Origin: Paralvinella palmiformis
Taxonomy: Eukaryota; Annelida; Polychaeta; Terebellida; Alvinellidae
Reading direction: 5' to 3'
Assembly (NCBI GenBank): GCA_025642065.1
Contig: JAODUP010000154.1
Coordinates: forward strand, 1,047,001 to 1,111,000
DNA length: 64,000 bases
Within the stretch, counting starts at the first letter, position 1, and each line of letters starts with the position of its first letter. Positions 24,483 through 36,010 of the stretch are shown one piece after another. Below the pieces are notes generated by a model, which made no database searches, was not told where the DNA came from, and saw only the letters and a list, made by a program, of their open reading frames with translations. A program made the translations under genes and the position numbers.

Positions 24483-24526
24483 ATTAAAAGTTGAACTTAT
24501 AATATGTAGTATTTAAAAACAAATAA

Positions 24527-25469
24527 CTACGTGGTTTGTAGAGGCTTGGCATATACCACTTCTTGTCCTTCAGGTGGCGCCGTCGACTTCCTTCGATCCG
24601 TAAAGAAACATTTAAGGACAAAGACCTGTGACGTCATCACTATAAATATGATCACCGATTGGCCGAGAGACCACCAGAAGACCCCCTCGTTGATGGTTTC
24701 GGCCAGGAAGCGTCCTTTGGCTTCTTTCAGACGATATTCTCGCTGATAGCGAATCATTTCCGTCGTCATTCGGTGTAGGTCTTCCATCGTCTGCTCAATC
24801 TTCGTGTTTACTGTCGGCCGCTTCACTCCGGCTTCTATCGCTAACGGGCGATGATCTTCGGGTCGGATCTCGAAATAGATCACCTGAAATTGGAGCAAGT
24901 TAATACATTACCAGCTATGTTATAGATATGTATTACGATTTAAAAAACCAACCAACAACAATATCAACAAACAAACTAAAAACAATAACAGTTAGGTAAA
25001 GATATTTAAACATTTAGTGATTGGGGTGTGCTCTTCGTCATACGAACTTTCCGTTCGCAGAAGGTAATTCCACTTATTGAACACTTTCCGGATCAAGTGT
25101 GATGGCTATTATTCTATATGAAGCGGGAAGGGGTTTTTCCTGCTAATCTATTAATTTTCTGCTCATTATCAAAATATTAAATGAAATGAACATGACTACA
25201 TTTTGCTATTATGTGGCTGGTACGTACACAGGCGTGATTTTTTGTGTGGGACTGAACCGTCGGGTTCGCCAAATAGAATGCCTTCCTAATGTCATTTTAG
25301 AAGCCTGAGCAGTTACGAGGTGGAAGGATCACTAAGATTTCCATGGATCTGAAGTCGTTCGCGATGAGAACGACATAAACTTGCGTTCGCCAAATCACGT
25401 AATCGTTCTCTTACGTTTTATGTTTGAGAATATTTGCTCTTTCTTAACGTTGTTTCTACTGATAATTAA

Positions 25470-25544
<75 letters not shown>

Positions 25545-28500
25545 AACCAATGTTTGGATTCAGTATATTGGTAACACTACATGTAAGTGTTAGCATTGTA
25601 AAAATGGTAAATTAATTTCTAGATTTAATTATTTTGTACGATACTCCAATTACCATTCAAAATTCCTCAATTCCAATTCCCTTTTTTAAAGAATCAATTC
25701 CAACTCCAATTCCTGAAAATTAAAACTAGCTAGAGAATTCTGGTATAAATATTGCTGGCAAAGTAAATACTTTAGACAATGCACTTGATAAAGGTTACTT
25801 ATAACCGAAACTAGTCGTGCTATTTTGGGCTGAGTGAAAATACTATTATTTCTGCTATTGTCGGAGGTATTAGAATTATTATCATAATATATATTATATG
25901 TACTGATATATATGCTTTATTTCCAGTTAGAGCTGCGTTATATATGTACTAATATATACAATTTATTTATTTATTTATAAGTTTACTGGCATTTCAAAAT
26001 TTTTTACAATGTGGCTTTTATTGTATTAGAATATCAAGTGATTTATTCTTATTACTTTTCGCTGGGTGAGATTTATAATAATGATCAAAGTGTTTAGAGA
26101 AGATTTAGAAAAAGACCTGTTATCTCACTCACCTTGTGTATGACATTAGAGAACTCATTACTAAAACAGAAAGAATATAATCCAGACGAAGTCTCAAACA
26201 CAATCTTATCTTTGACAGCTTTTACTCCTTGATAAATCACTTTTTTAGTCGGGGATTTCACCGTCACATCGATGTCATGTCGTCCACCTTTCAACACCTG
26301 GAATAATAATAATAAGATCGTTATGATGAAGGTGAAGCCCAGTCTGTACTGAGTAAGAACTAAAATGATCACACCCTCACATTTCTTTACGATAGATAAT
26401 GAAACTGTATATACGTTAAAGTTAATCTGTATATTCCGGTAATACGTCTATTGCTAACTGAGATTTAATACATATTACCTGAAAATTTCATGTAATATAT
26501 ATATTACCTGATTATACAGATTAATCGTAATACATATATATTTTGTTTCGTATATATTTAAGTTTCATCGCAGTTTAACGGAGCTTGATTATTAAAACTT
26601 TCCCTACCTATATATATCGTATTAGAAACTCCGGCAGTATACGGCTAGCTTTGGAATGAATTGGGTTTATATGCAGCAAAAGAAATGTATTTTAAGGCTA
26701 ACAATTTGTACATTTGTCGTGATACATTTCGGTGATAAAGATGCTTAAAAAGATGGAGGAATATGTGTTTTTAATAAAGCACATTCTTGATTTGGGTAAG
26801 TTATTAATTGTTGAAAAGAAAATGCTTAACGTGACGGGAAAATAAATTTCACATTTCGAAGTAAATATAACGTAACAAACAATTATTTTATTCCCTATCA
26901 GATGCATTACCACACTCAAAACAATTCTAACCACCAACTATCAGATTTCTATTAAAATGATCACAAAATCCTTAATTTTCGAACGTTCACGAATCATTGC
27001 TAGGGGTTATTGTGTGACGTCATCTTTGCCAAACATCACGTAGTGCCACAGCTTTGTTTACAAGCGTCTTAACCAATTGACAGACAAAATGTCAGATTCC
27101 GAAGAAAGCTTTGACATACTCAAGGATATCAAGCCCTACAGGTTTGAACCACTGGCGAAAAAGGTCAGATAGTATTAATTGTGAGGAATTAGCTGCATCA
27201 ATTGATAACTCAACACACTGGGCCTGAATGCAAGTATTTCCCTCCTGCTATCGCATAACTTCATTTAAAATACATGGGGCTTTCCCATATGTGACCGATA
27301 TTAGTCTATACAGGGACGTGCCGCCTTCGGTGTGTCTTTTTAACCATTTGTTTGGTAATTTTCGGGGCGTTGTTGTTGTTTGGGGCCGGGTTTTGACGGC
27401 ACTTACACGTCGGATATAAACATTGGAATTTGATGTATATTTCTTTGCACAATTGTATGCGACACAATACACCATTTTATATGTTTAATAAAGACAATAT
27501 AGAACACGTAACACGTAACACAGGTTAAACACGGCCACGTGGAGTGTTAGGAGTCTTTGTTTGGCAAAGATAACGTCACATTCTGAAGTTTTCCGAAGAT
27601 TCTCGACTATAGTTTTGGCCATGTGAGATGCTAAGAAAACAAGCTTTAAAACCACTGTAACTTTATTTCTAGGGGATTTTTTTTTATATATCTCTGATTG
27701 AAATTGATTTTAATATATAACACTAACATTTTAACTAATTTGGGAAACCTTTTCCTGTGATCTTTAAGACACGAAGTTCAACTCATTCAGTCTGATATGC
27801 ACGTGCCACTTGGGTCCTTAACTGACTGTTGATAAATAAGATCGGTAGATCGATCATATTATCACCAAGTGACGTTACAAAGAGAAAGTAAATGTTGCCT
27901 CTAGAGCTTCTAATACCTGGGATTCAGATAGTTGAAATAAGCTCAAATAACATTGGTTAAGAAACTGTCACTTGGATATCGACTGTCGTCAATTTAACTG
28001 AATGGCATGTGTCTTAATAGCTATACTACGTGGAAGTATTGCTAACGAATCGAGTGTGTTCGTGTTGGCATTTATGTGTGAGTGAATAAGCCCATTTCTG
28101 TGTGTGTGTGTGTGCGCGCGCGCGTGTGTGTGAGCTCAGTTTAGGGGCTGCCTTCTTTATTATTCTATGCTTGCCCATCACACATAATCTTCACAATAAT
28201 TACAGACTAAATTGATCATACAACTTTTTTCAAACACAAGTCACGCATAATTACAGATGCACTTAAAAACTGGTCAATATCTACAGACGATAAGGACATC
28301 TGCCGCAGAGCACTTAATAACGGTAACATTAAGGTAGGCGACTATAACAGTAAAACCACTCCAGACAGACTGTATGATTGTACGGGTCCTGGAAATTGAC
28401 AGAACTTTGGATACATCACTTGGTGAGCGAATAGCCTGCTTAGAATTGTACATTCTGATTGATCTTGTTTACAACCCATTATATACGACTGGGATTTAAT

Positions 28501-30382
28501 TTGCCAGAATTTTACTAGAATTATCATGTGAAGTATACGAACCAGTACTTTGTAGGGGGATGTTTGGATACCGTTTTATTTTATATTATCGTTTGAAATA
28601 AACAACCATCACGATATCATTTCAATGATGATGATGATTGATGTTTTACAGCCACTTTTGTGCACATGATAGGGTAAATGGGCCGAGCGACCTCCAAATG
28701 TAATGAAGCGAAGTCAAATATGAAACACCCTTCAAATGTTCCCACACCGATATTCGAACTCAGGTGGTAGTGTACTGTGATCCAAAGCGCTACCAACTAG
28801 ATCACGGAGGCCCCTCATTTCAAAGAAAACCGCTTGTTAAGTAACATTATTAAATCGCTACAGTAATAAATATGTCCAACAGTTATTGGCGAATAGGCTC
28901 AGGGAATTTGGTATTCGTTGGCAAATGGACCCAGTTGTGAAAAGACTTCGGTGACGAAAGCTTCCAGAACCTAACCGGAAACACCACACCAACGCCTCGA
29001 TTACGAAGAGTTCTAAAGATGGATGCGGCCATTATGGATTTCTTGGTTGTAAATAATCGTTGACGGTAATATTTAACATGATACGTGTTTGGTAATAGAC
29101 TGATGATAACTGCTTAATAAAGCCTGGTAGGCGGAGAATTGGGTAAACACAAAGATGGCTGACGGCAACGCTGATCAAAAGAGATTCTTCGAGCCTGTTA
29201 ACAGATTCTTGTGTATTATATTATAGATTTATTCTGAATCGAATTTAAGGCAATGCAAATATTGTATTAGTTCTTTTCTTGGCAAATATAAATACCAATG
29301 AGTTGAACTCGAATGAGCCAATTGTTTTGAATATTCATGGGTGTTGGACCTTCAATTGCTGAACTTTTTAGTACATCGCGTTAATTATCTAGATGAGGAT
29401 TAATTTTAATGGAAGTATTTTCCCAATTCCGCCACATCCCACTGTCAGGGGGGTACCCCACTTCCGGTAACACCACGATATGCAGAAGTACACCAGGACT
29501 AGGAATATCTGTGCATTTAAAAACAGTTCAACATTATCATTCTGAAACCTTTACTGAGTAGCATATGTCCGACTTTTATATAAAAATTTTTGTTAGAACA
29601 AGTCTGCTAAACTAGGAAGGGTATCCAGTCTAAAAATAGCCACCAATCAATTGGCGGAAAGCTTTCATTTACATCTACTATAACCACCAACATATTCGCG
29701 TGAAATTAACATCGCCAGCTTCGCAAGGTCTCCAAAATTCCTATATTGCAATAAGTGATATAATATCCATGAGTCGGTCAAGCTTGAAATTAAAAGTCTG
29801 CGAATATGAAAAATTATAAAAAGCAACCCCGAAATATAATGTTCGCGAATATAAGGGTGTTTACAGTATTCACCAGTAGAGTGGCGCAGCGTAGTGAATA
29901 ACGAAGGAATTGACAAGTGACTAGATGACCTTTACTGATGACGCATAAATGTAACGTTACATGAAATATATTCAGGAAAAGTATAAAAAGAAGTATTCAC
30001 AGTGATCTTATTTAATTGAGGCAGCTGCCAAATCTTGTCAATGTATTGACTAAATTAGAAAAGACGCAATTATCAAATGTAATTTCACGGAACTCTATCA
30101 TATTATTCAACTGATCTGGTGGGGGGGGGGATACCAAAGAACAAATTCACTGCCTCAGAATTACTCGTACAACGACTTGAAATATTTAGGAATAATGGTC
30201 TCTGACCGCAACATCACGAACTATCAGAAAGTCGTAAAAACAGCATGTTTCTAATAATCTGTTATTGTTCTTAAAACAGAAATAGATTCACGACACAATG
30301 AAGTCACATTCTCGATACACTCCTGTTTTAGGGTTATATTTTGTGCTTTTGTTACTATTTTGATTCACTCGGAAATAACACA

Positions 30383-30418
<36 letters not shown>

Positions 30419-30436
30419 ACGTGTGTGTCCTACGGC

Positions 30437-30484
<48 letters not shown>

Positions 30485-30738
30485 TGCGCGCGCGCGTGTG
30501 TAATTTGTGAATAACAACATTTTGGGCATTGGTTATCAAAATAAATAAATACCTGTATATTTTATACCTGGTAAGTAAACACATATGATTTTATCAGCTT
30601 GAATTCCTCGTAGAAACAGATTTTTTCCTTGTTTGGCAGTTCAAATGTTAAGCCGACGGATTCGTGACCTTTAGTTTCATTAACCAGCATCAACACCATA
30701 AACGAGATGAAGATAGAAACACAAAAGGAAGACGCCAT
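24527..30738 (-). CDS. p24 cargo receptor, TMED3/7-like
   Basis: This p24-family GOLD-domain protein cycles in COPI/COPII vesicles between ER and Golgi. Three coding exons on the minus strand (30738-30568, 26297-26133, 24883-24527) join in phase 0 to give 230 residues. Residues 1-24 are a signal peptide; the start chosen is MASSF, because the longer in-frame extension to 30843 would bury the signal. The GOLD domain has its conserved cysteine pair at 41 (KEKICFYEE) and 101 (YSFCFSNEFS). A coiled-coil follows (about 140-175), then a membrane helix at about 180-204, and a cytosolic FF at 205-206. The CFSNEFS and HKVIYFE signatures place it in the TMED3/7 (gamma) group. Unusually, the tail runs 24 residues past FF (family tails are about 10-15), so FF is not near the end as it is in the vertebrate proteins. 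Confidence 0.93.
25467..25541. repeat. (TA)n microsatellite, 37 units
   Basis: A pure TA tract of about 74 bp in TMED intron 2. Confidence 0.95.
25625..25850. repeat. AATTCC-rich unit and GAAACTAGTCG block
   Basis: 25640-25710 is made of AATTCCAATTCC-like words. At about 25785-25820 comes a block reading ACTTGATAAAGG...ACCGAAACTAGTCG. Blocks of the type TGATAAAGG...CGAAACGTCG recur in invertebrate retroelement ends, including Penelope-like ones. The family is not established here. Confidence 0.3.
27015..27022. promoter_or_regulatory. Consensus CRE
   Basis: A perfect palindromic CREB/ATF site, TGACGTCA, lies 67 bp before the ATG of the exon at 27089, in locally CpG-retaining DNA. It falls inside the left arm of the inverted repeat. 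Confidence 0.4.
27089..27163 (+). CDS. Possible first exon, P2X7-intracellular-domain-like protein
   Basis: A 25-codon frame starts in good context (ACAAAATGTC) and reads MSDSEESFDILKDIKPYRFEP before LAKK and a possible phase-0 donor AAG|GTCAGA; without splicing it stops at 27172. The acidic start followed by I-K/Q-PY-x-FEP-LA is the usual N-terminus of invertebrate proteins with the zinc-binding domain related to the P2X7 receptor C-terminus, which are often linked to THAP or transposase domains. The cysteine-rich remainder was not found downstream. This is therefore a true first exon with distant partners, or an orphaned relic. It lies on the opposite strand inside TMED intron 1, between the inverted-repeat arms. 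Confidence 0.42.
28101..28131. repeat. (TG)n(CG)n tract
   Basis: Alternating purine-pyrimidine GTGTGCGCGCGCGCGTGTGTG of about 30 bp, a sequence able to adopt Z-DNA. Confidence 0.85.
28626..28814 (-). mobile_element. tRNA-derived SINE-B, copy 1
   Basis: This 189-bp element in reverse orientation is flanked by TCATTTCAA at 28617-28625 and 28815-28823. In its own sense it starts GGGGCCTCCGTGATCTAGTTGGTAGCGC with a tRNA-like A box, has a B box GAGTTCGAATATC, then the body GAAGGGTGTTTCAT and GGTCGCTCGGCCCA. It ends TAAAACATCAATCATCATC, a short simple-repeat tail. It lies in TMED intron 1. Confidence 0.85.
30385..30505. repeat. (CT)n, (CT)n and (TG)n(CG)n tracts
   Basis: Two CT runs (30385-30416 and 30441-30467) separated by 24 bp are followed by (TG)n and (CG)n to about 30500. 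They lie in TMED intron 1, some 60 bp from the first exon's donor. Confidence 0.9.
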
Positions 30739-30917
30739 TTTAGTATCAGCAACTAATTCGTAAATCCTGACTATGGACACACGTTTGTCTTTCCGGATTA
30801 AATCGCGTTTTACTATTCCAAAAAAGGGAAGTCCTTTTTCCAAATGTTTAAAATCCTACAATCCTCGGGAAAAGTCTCTGTCCGTGAATTGACTTTAATG
30901 TGGTATTATTGTCAGTG

Positions 30918-30931
30918 ACACGTCACGTGGC
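30918..30931 (-). promoter_or_regulatory. Possible UPR element upstream of TMED
   Basis: In the sense of the TMED gene the sequence reads CCACGTGACGTGTC, about 180 nt before the start codon. It contains an E-box CACGTG and TGACGTG, the core bound by ATF6/XBP1-type factors. ER-stress control would make sense for an early secretory gene, but this is inference from one motif. Confidence 0.3.
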
Positions 30932-31023
30932 AAGAAGAAATTGATTTTCACTGAACAGACGTTGAGTGAATATTATCAATGGACTGAGGAAGTGACATCG
31001 GGATGTGAATAGATTAGAGTGCG

Positions 31024-31130
31024 AATGATGATGATGATGATGATGGTGATGGTCGTGGCGATGATGCTGCTGCTAATGAGGATAATGATGGTGATGATGA
31101 TGGTGATGGTGAGCATGATGATGATAATGA
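31024..31130. repeat. (GATG)n/(ATG)n tract
   Basis: About 100 bp of ATG and GATG words with interruptions. The plus-strand Met-rich frame at 31019 is an artefact. Confidence 0.85.
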
Positions 31131-31859
31131 TGTTTGTGTGTGCGTGTGTGTATGTGGATGCGTGGGCGTGTCATGGTATGGTTTCAATTACTGTGCTAAT
31201 CTGTATGCTGCATGTTAGTGAGTAAGTAAATTAGTGAGCGAATGAATGAACAAACGAATGAATGAAAGGATTGAAAGATTTGTTGGGGGGAGGGTTCAAG
31301 AGAGTCGAAGAAATGTCAACGAAAACTCCCCAAAATAATGCGTCTGATTTGTAAGTCAGCAAATGAAGCGAACATTAATCATCAACGTGTACGCTGATAA
31401 CAGCCACGCTTCGTTAATTATTTATTAAATGAGTAATAAATAAGCATCAATTATTACAAAATATTGGCAAAAGACAGGCAATGTCTAGATCATCATGGCG
31501 ACGGCCAACATCTGGTAATATTTATATAACGGGAGAATCTAAAGACGAATCCTGATCAATAAGTGAACAGCGGTAGAGTACTGAGTTGTCGAAGTGTAAC
31601 TTGAAACTAATATAACTCGTCTACGAGTATGACAGATAAATACTGATAATTAAAGTTAATATTAGCGTGATGTTAGTAATCGAATTTAAGAAATGGTGTG
31701 TTCCAGGAATTTATTGACATTTATTCAAAATACATCCCCTTTGCTCATTATTGCCTTTGTAAGTTTCGCTATTAAAGTTAGTCAAAACGCGATGATTGTT
31801 AAACGAATATTTGATGGTTGCAATAAGTATATATGTTTAAAATGCTTTTATCCCAGGGT
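31131..31859. other. AT-rich intergenic, nothing recognised
   Basis: About 700 bp upstream of the TMED gene with only short unsupported frames. No repeat family or gene was identified. Confidence 0.4.
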
Positions 31860-31875
31860 TAGATGTTTTATAGGA

Positions 31876-32068
31876 TGATGATGATGATGATTGATGTTTT
31901 ACGGCCACTTTTGTGCACAAGGTAGGCTAAATGGGCCGAGCAACCTCTAAAGGTAATGAGATGAAGTGAAAGGCGAAACAACCTTCAGATATGCCCACGC
32001 CGAGATTTGAACACGGGTGGTAGCGATCTGTAGTCCAACACGCTACCACTAGACCACGGAGGCGCCCC
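31876..32068 (-). mobile_element. tRNA-derived SINE-B, copy 2, intact
   Basis: A complete 193-bp SINE lies between perfect 16-bp duplications TAGATGTTTTATAGGA at 31860-31875 and 32069-32084. In its own (minus) sense it begins GGGGCGCCTCCGTGGTCTAG, continues TGGTAGCGTGTTGGACT (A box), then GTGTTCAAATCTC (B box). A tRNA-unrelated body with GAAGGTTGTTTCGCC and GGTTGCTCGGCCCATTTAG follows, and it ends ACATCAATCATCATCATC. The head resembles tRNAs with a TCTAGTGG D-arm. It is about 80% like copy 1 by eye. The long exact duplication shows target-primed retroposition. Confidence 0.93.
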
Positions 32069-32230
32069 TAGATGTTTTATAGGAAAGTATTGGTTAAAAC
32101 TGTCGTTCGTGAATTGGAGAAATCTTATTGCGTAATTTCGATTCTGACAAAAATTAAAACTTGCGCTTATTTATTGTTTATTAAGAAATATAATTATGCT
32201 CGTATCCGCATCTCGCTGAAGTAACGTCTA

Positions 32231-32316
32231 CCACACACACACGCACACGCACACACACACACACACACACACGCACGCACGCACAGACACACACACACAC
32301 AGCACGCACACACACG

Positions 32317-32368
<52 letters not shown>

Positions 32369-32384
32369 CAGAGAGAGAGATAGG
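32231..32384. repeat. (CA)n(GA)n compound microsatellite
   Basis: ACAC/ACGC repeats to about 32333, then GAGA to about 32380, abutting a copy of the R3 repeat. Frames across it are artefacts. Confidence 0.9.
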
Positions 32385-32815
32385 TTCATTGGTTATATGA
32401 ACCCAGAATAAAGCTGAGGTCAGCATCTGGGTTGTCAAAAGATAATTATTGTTGAATGTAAACCTGGTATCAAATTAGTTATCCTATGTATGTACTAACT
32501 CACCACGCATGTGTTGTTTGCAGTGAGCTGTTGTGTCAAATGGTATTTTTTGTAAGTAGCCTGCATGTAACCGTTTCTCTGTGGATGTGACATATTTGTG
32601 GCATGCGAAAAGTGGATTAGGTGGTACCCACAGGCTGATGAGTAGTCCATACACATGTATAGGTCTACGTATATATGTGGAGGTGTAGGAGATTTTATAT
32701 TTAGATTGATGTATCTATAGTTTTATTTATATATAGATTTATCGAGGTATAGGTCTCAAAGGATGTTTAGATGATGGTGTTCTGAGCCAGTGCCACCATA
32801 TATGTATCCAAAAAC
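32385..32815 (+). repeat. R3 interspersed repeat, copy 1 (5'-truncated)
   Basis: It matches 35440-35907 over its length, with shared landmarks GAACCCAGA(A/T)TAAAGCTGAG, ATGTAAACC/TGTGGTATCAAA, GTGTTGTTTGC, GTAGCCTGCATGTA, GAAAAGTGGATTAG and GGTCTCAAAGGATG. The left part seen at 35283-35440 is replaced here by a compound microsatellite. It has no open frame. Confidence 0.8.
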
Positions 32816-34780
32816 ACGTATTACCCGTGACAGACTTCTGACCTATTTAGATCCAGATTCTTTATTAGGGTCATTATCTTGTCATAATATCTCCTGTTTT
32901 TGTAATTTATGTAAATGGTATTGTTACTTCAAATGTCACTTATCAATAGAAATAACGATAACAATAAAACCTGACTTGATTAACTAAATTTGTACTATCG
33001 GGAAGAGGCCTCAAGGACATTATATGGCAAAGAAGAAATAGTGTGGGTTATGAGAATGTGGTTTGTTTAGGCAGTAGGCCCGTGATGAGTAGATGATTAA
33101 TTGGATGCGATTCGATTTGGGGTAATAATTGATTATTGAAATCAATATTTTTAAATATTATTTTCCTAACTGTGGCGTTTAAATTGCAACGAATGGACGA
33201 CAAAACATAAAACATTTCCAAGATCAACAAGCGTAGCTCAAAGGTTCTAAGATGTAAACAGCGCTGTGATTGGCCAGTTGGTTTCTGGACTAGATCTAAT
33301 CAGTGCTAATATACTGGTCTACTGGCATTGACAATTGGTGCACACATCTATTAGATTGGAGACGTGTATATGGCTAAAATTATATAATTGGTTGGTATCT
33401 GTATGAAGCTGGCACACACAAAATATCCCCCCCAAACAACTGTTAATATTAATAAAATATGAGTTATCGATTTTATGCGTTTGTTGTGTTTTACTTACAT
33501 TATCAATTTTCTTGTGTTGAAATTATGATTGCGAGTTAATCCGATATCCAATAAGCATTAATATTACCTAATTAGACTTGATCTCTCAAGAATCAAAACT
33601 GAAAATTTACTTGTGATATTTTTGGCGATTAATTGGGTGCAATTCGGTTTTATGACTTGGATTAATCAATTTTGAAATTCTTGACTCTTCATGGCCCTAT
33701 TAGGAACACAAATAGTGTATCAAAATATCAACACTAATTATCGGCATCACTAGTAATTAGTTTGCATGTTATATTGACGCTCATGGCACATGTTGGTTGA
33801 TTATTCGCAAGCCCATGCGCACTCCCATGTCACAGAAATACACCACACATACCTTCAAACACGCACACACACATACACACAGAAGTTTAACGCATTAAAG
33901 TACATTTTACCACATGCTTGCCATAGTAACTTAAGTGACCAACATAAATATAGATAGCCATTTCGCATTTCCTCGTTTCGGAAGAGGTTAAGTCAATAAT
34001 AAAACCAAACATGTTGTTCTGCCTCGTTGTTGTTTAAATTGTTATTAGAATTTCGTCTCATGAATGGAATCCACACATGAAGACTTCTTCTTTGCTCTCA
34101 GCATATATTACAATATGTATAATAATTATCTTGTACTGGTGTCATTTATGTATTGTGAGGATAAAATAATTCCTTCTGTGCACCATGCATGATTAAACGC
34201 TGTAGTACATAATACTGTGAAATAGTAAACATTTCTGAATGGATTTGCATTCAAGAGAAATAATAAAGTATGAAAATACAGAATAATTGAAGACAATCTT
34301 CTGCACAAATATTATATGTGTCAGGAATTGATACAAAATGTGAAATAAATATATAAATTAATATCTCTTTCACACATGACACAAGAATAAACAACTCTTT
34401 GGGAGTAAAAAAATGTAATTTCATTCCATCAACCAAAGAATCCACACATTTATAACTCATTGTCCGAGATGGAGTTGACCATAACGCGAGCGAGTCAATG
34501 AAAGAGAGGTCTACAAAATGCTTCTTACAATATTAACACATCATTTTTATATGGCAAAGAACTATTTTCAATTAATACAATATTCATTTAAAAGGAAAAA
34601 AACTATGTTATGACAGGATAGTATTGATATAATTTGTTACTTCTATGAGCTTCAGAAATGTAAAATGAAAACTGTAAAATGATCCATTACACCAATGTAA
34701 GAAAGTCATGACGTTATTACAACATGTTTAACTCTATTAGCTTTGCTATGTATAATGTAGAATCTGTATTGTTGTCCTCT
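32816..34780. other. AT-rich intergenic, nothing recognised
   Basis: About 2 kb with scattered short frames and a small CA-rich patch near 33865. No gene, RNA or repeat family could be supported. Confidence 0.4.
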
Positions 34781-34836
34781 TAATTGCTCTGGCGAAACGA
34801 TCTATTAATGCTGTTTAATGGATTTATACTCCTGGA

Positions 34837-34915
34837 GGCGTTTGTTATTCCGCCAGACATCTCCATGAGTATTAAGCTGCGAACTGCGGGCAGAGTTTTT
34901 CCCCATATTGTGAGT
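34837..34915 (+). repeat. X repeat unit, copy 1
   Basis: It reads GGCGTTTGTTATTCCG, then CTCCATG, TATTAAGCT and CAGAGTT, and recurs at 41411-41480. In this copy it lies before an R3 element; in the other it follows one directly. Confidence 0.65.
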
Positions 34916-34919
34916 AAGT

Positions 34920-35060
34920 AGATTACACTGATGTAGTAAAATTGTTGAATGCATAGCTATTATAATCCCGACGTTTCAGTCGCATTATCGGAGATCTGCC
35001 TGAAATCCGCTGTTCATAGATTATAGGACAAATAGATCAAGCACTTTAATTTAGATCCCA
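34920..35060 (-). repeat. Retroelement-like GACTGAAACGTCGGG block
   Basis: On the minus strand it reads CCGATAATGCGACTGAAACG and then TCGGGATTATAATAGC. Such TGATAATG..GAAACGTCGG blocks are frequent at the ends of invertebrate retroelements, including Penelope-like ones. No reverse transcriptase was found attached. Confidence 0.35.
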
Positions 35061-35282
35061 CCACACCTAACTGCATATACTTAGGGACGCTAAAGTAAGC
35101 GTGGATGAACGTTCACTAAGTGATGAACGGAAACGTATGAGCTGTTAGCTGTTAGGTTTTAGTAAATCATAGAATTTACTCAGGATTGAGACAATATTTT
35201 ATTCTAGTCTAGTAATAATCCATTGTGCAGTATTACTACTACTTTTTCTTTAGCTAATTCAGTTCACTGCTTCCATATGTAG

Positions 35283-35907
35283 GTATTGTACATCTTATCA
35301 CGTGTTCAACAAAATGTTATGTTGGTTGACGCGCCGATGGCCTATCAAAGGCCTAACTTTTCACTCAGGTTAGAGACCAGCTTGCAATGCCAGACTAGTC
35401 GGACATCTGTTGATGCGGTTCATGTAGGTAGGATTTGTTTGGTTATTCGAACCCAGATTAAAGCTGAGATTAGCGTCTGTGGTGTATATGTTTCTTTTAA
35501 ACCACAGAAAATTACCGTTGAATGTAAACTGTGGTATCAAAGTAGTTATCTGATGTACGTAGTAACTCACCCTTTGAACCACACACACGTGTTGTTTACC
35601 GCGAGCTATGGTGTCAAACAGTTTTTTTTTGTACGTGTTTCTGATTTTGTACGTAGCCTGCATGTAGCTGCTTTCCTGTGGGCGTTACATTTTTGTCGGG
35701 TATGAAAAGTGGATTAGTTGGGTTCCACAGGCTGATAAGTAGCCCAGACACATATATAGGTCTACGTAAATATGTATAGATATGTGGAGGTGTAGAAGAT
35801 TTAATTTTTAGATTGATGCATGTATAATTTTATTTATATATAAATTTATGGAGATATAGGTCTCAAAGGATGTGTCAGTGCCAATACGGTGCCACTATAT
35901 ATGTATC
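35283..35907 (+). repeat. R3 interspersed repeat, longest copy
   Basis: About 625 bp, starting near ACATCTTATCACGTGTTC and ending TGCCACTATATATGTATC. It contains GACGCGCCGATGGCCTATCA. Two internal half-similar blocks, each reading roughly GTGG/TATGGTGTCAAA, sit about 95 bp apart. A 139-codon plus-strand frame spans it, but the corresponding frames in the copies at 32385 and 40851 are broken and no motif is recognisable, so it is not treated as a gene. It resembles no element I can name. Confidence 0.75.
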
Positions 35908-35919
35908 TTAAAATCACAC

Positions 35920-36010
35920 ACATACGCATGCACGCATGGACACACGCATGCACACAAACACATACACACAGACAGATATATAAATAGACAGAGGGAGAGG
36001 GGGGGGGGGA
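35920..36010. repeat. CA-rich and GA/G-rich simple sequence
   Basis: ACACACGCATGCAC-type repeats lead into GACAGAGGGAGAGG and a run of G at 36000-36009. Confidence 0.7.

Larger units (their letters stand above)
27013..27580. repeat. 23-bp inverted repeat pair, 27013-27035 and 27558-27580
   Basis: The left arm starts TGTGACGTCATC and ends TTTGCCAAACA. The right arm is its reverse complement with one mismatch (C to T) in 23. The arms are 522 bp apart and enclose the short coding exon at 27089. They could be the ends of a small DNA element or paired promoter elements. Confidence 0.7.

Noticed and set aside
29152..29226. Short plus-strand frame MADGNADQKRFFEPVNRF in good start context
   Set aside because: Only 23 codons, no donor in frame and no family match; too weak to call a first exon.
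35286..35705. 139-codon plus-strand frame
   Set aside because: It lies entirely within an R3 repeat copy, and the frame is broken in the other copies.
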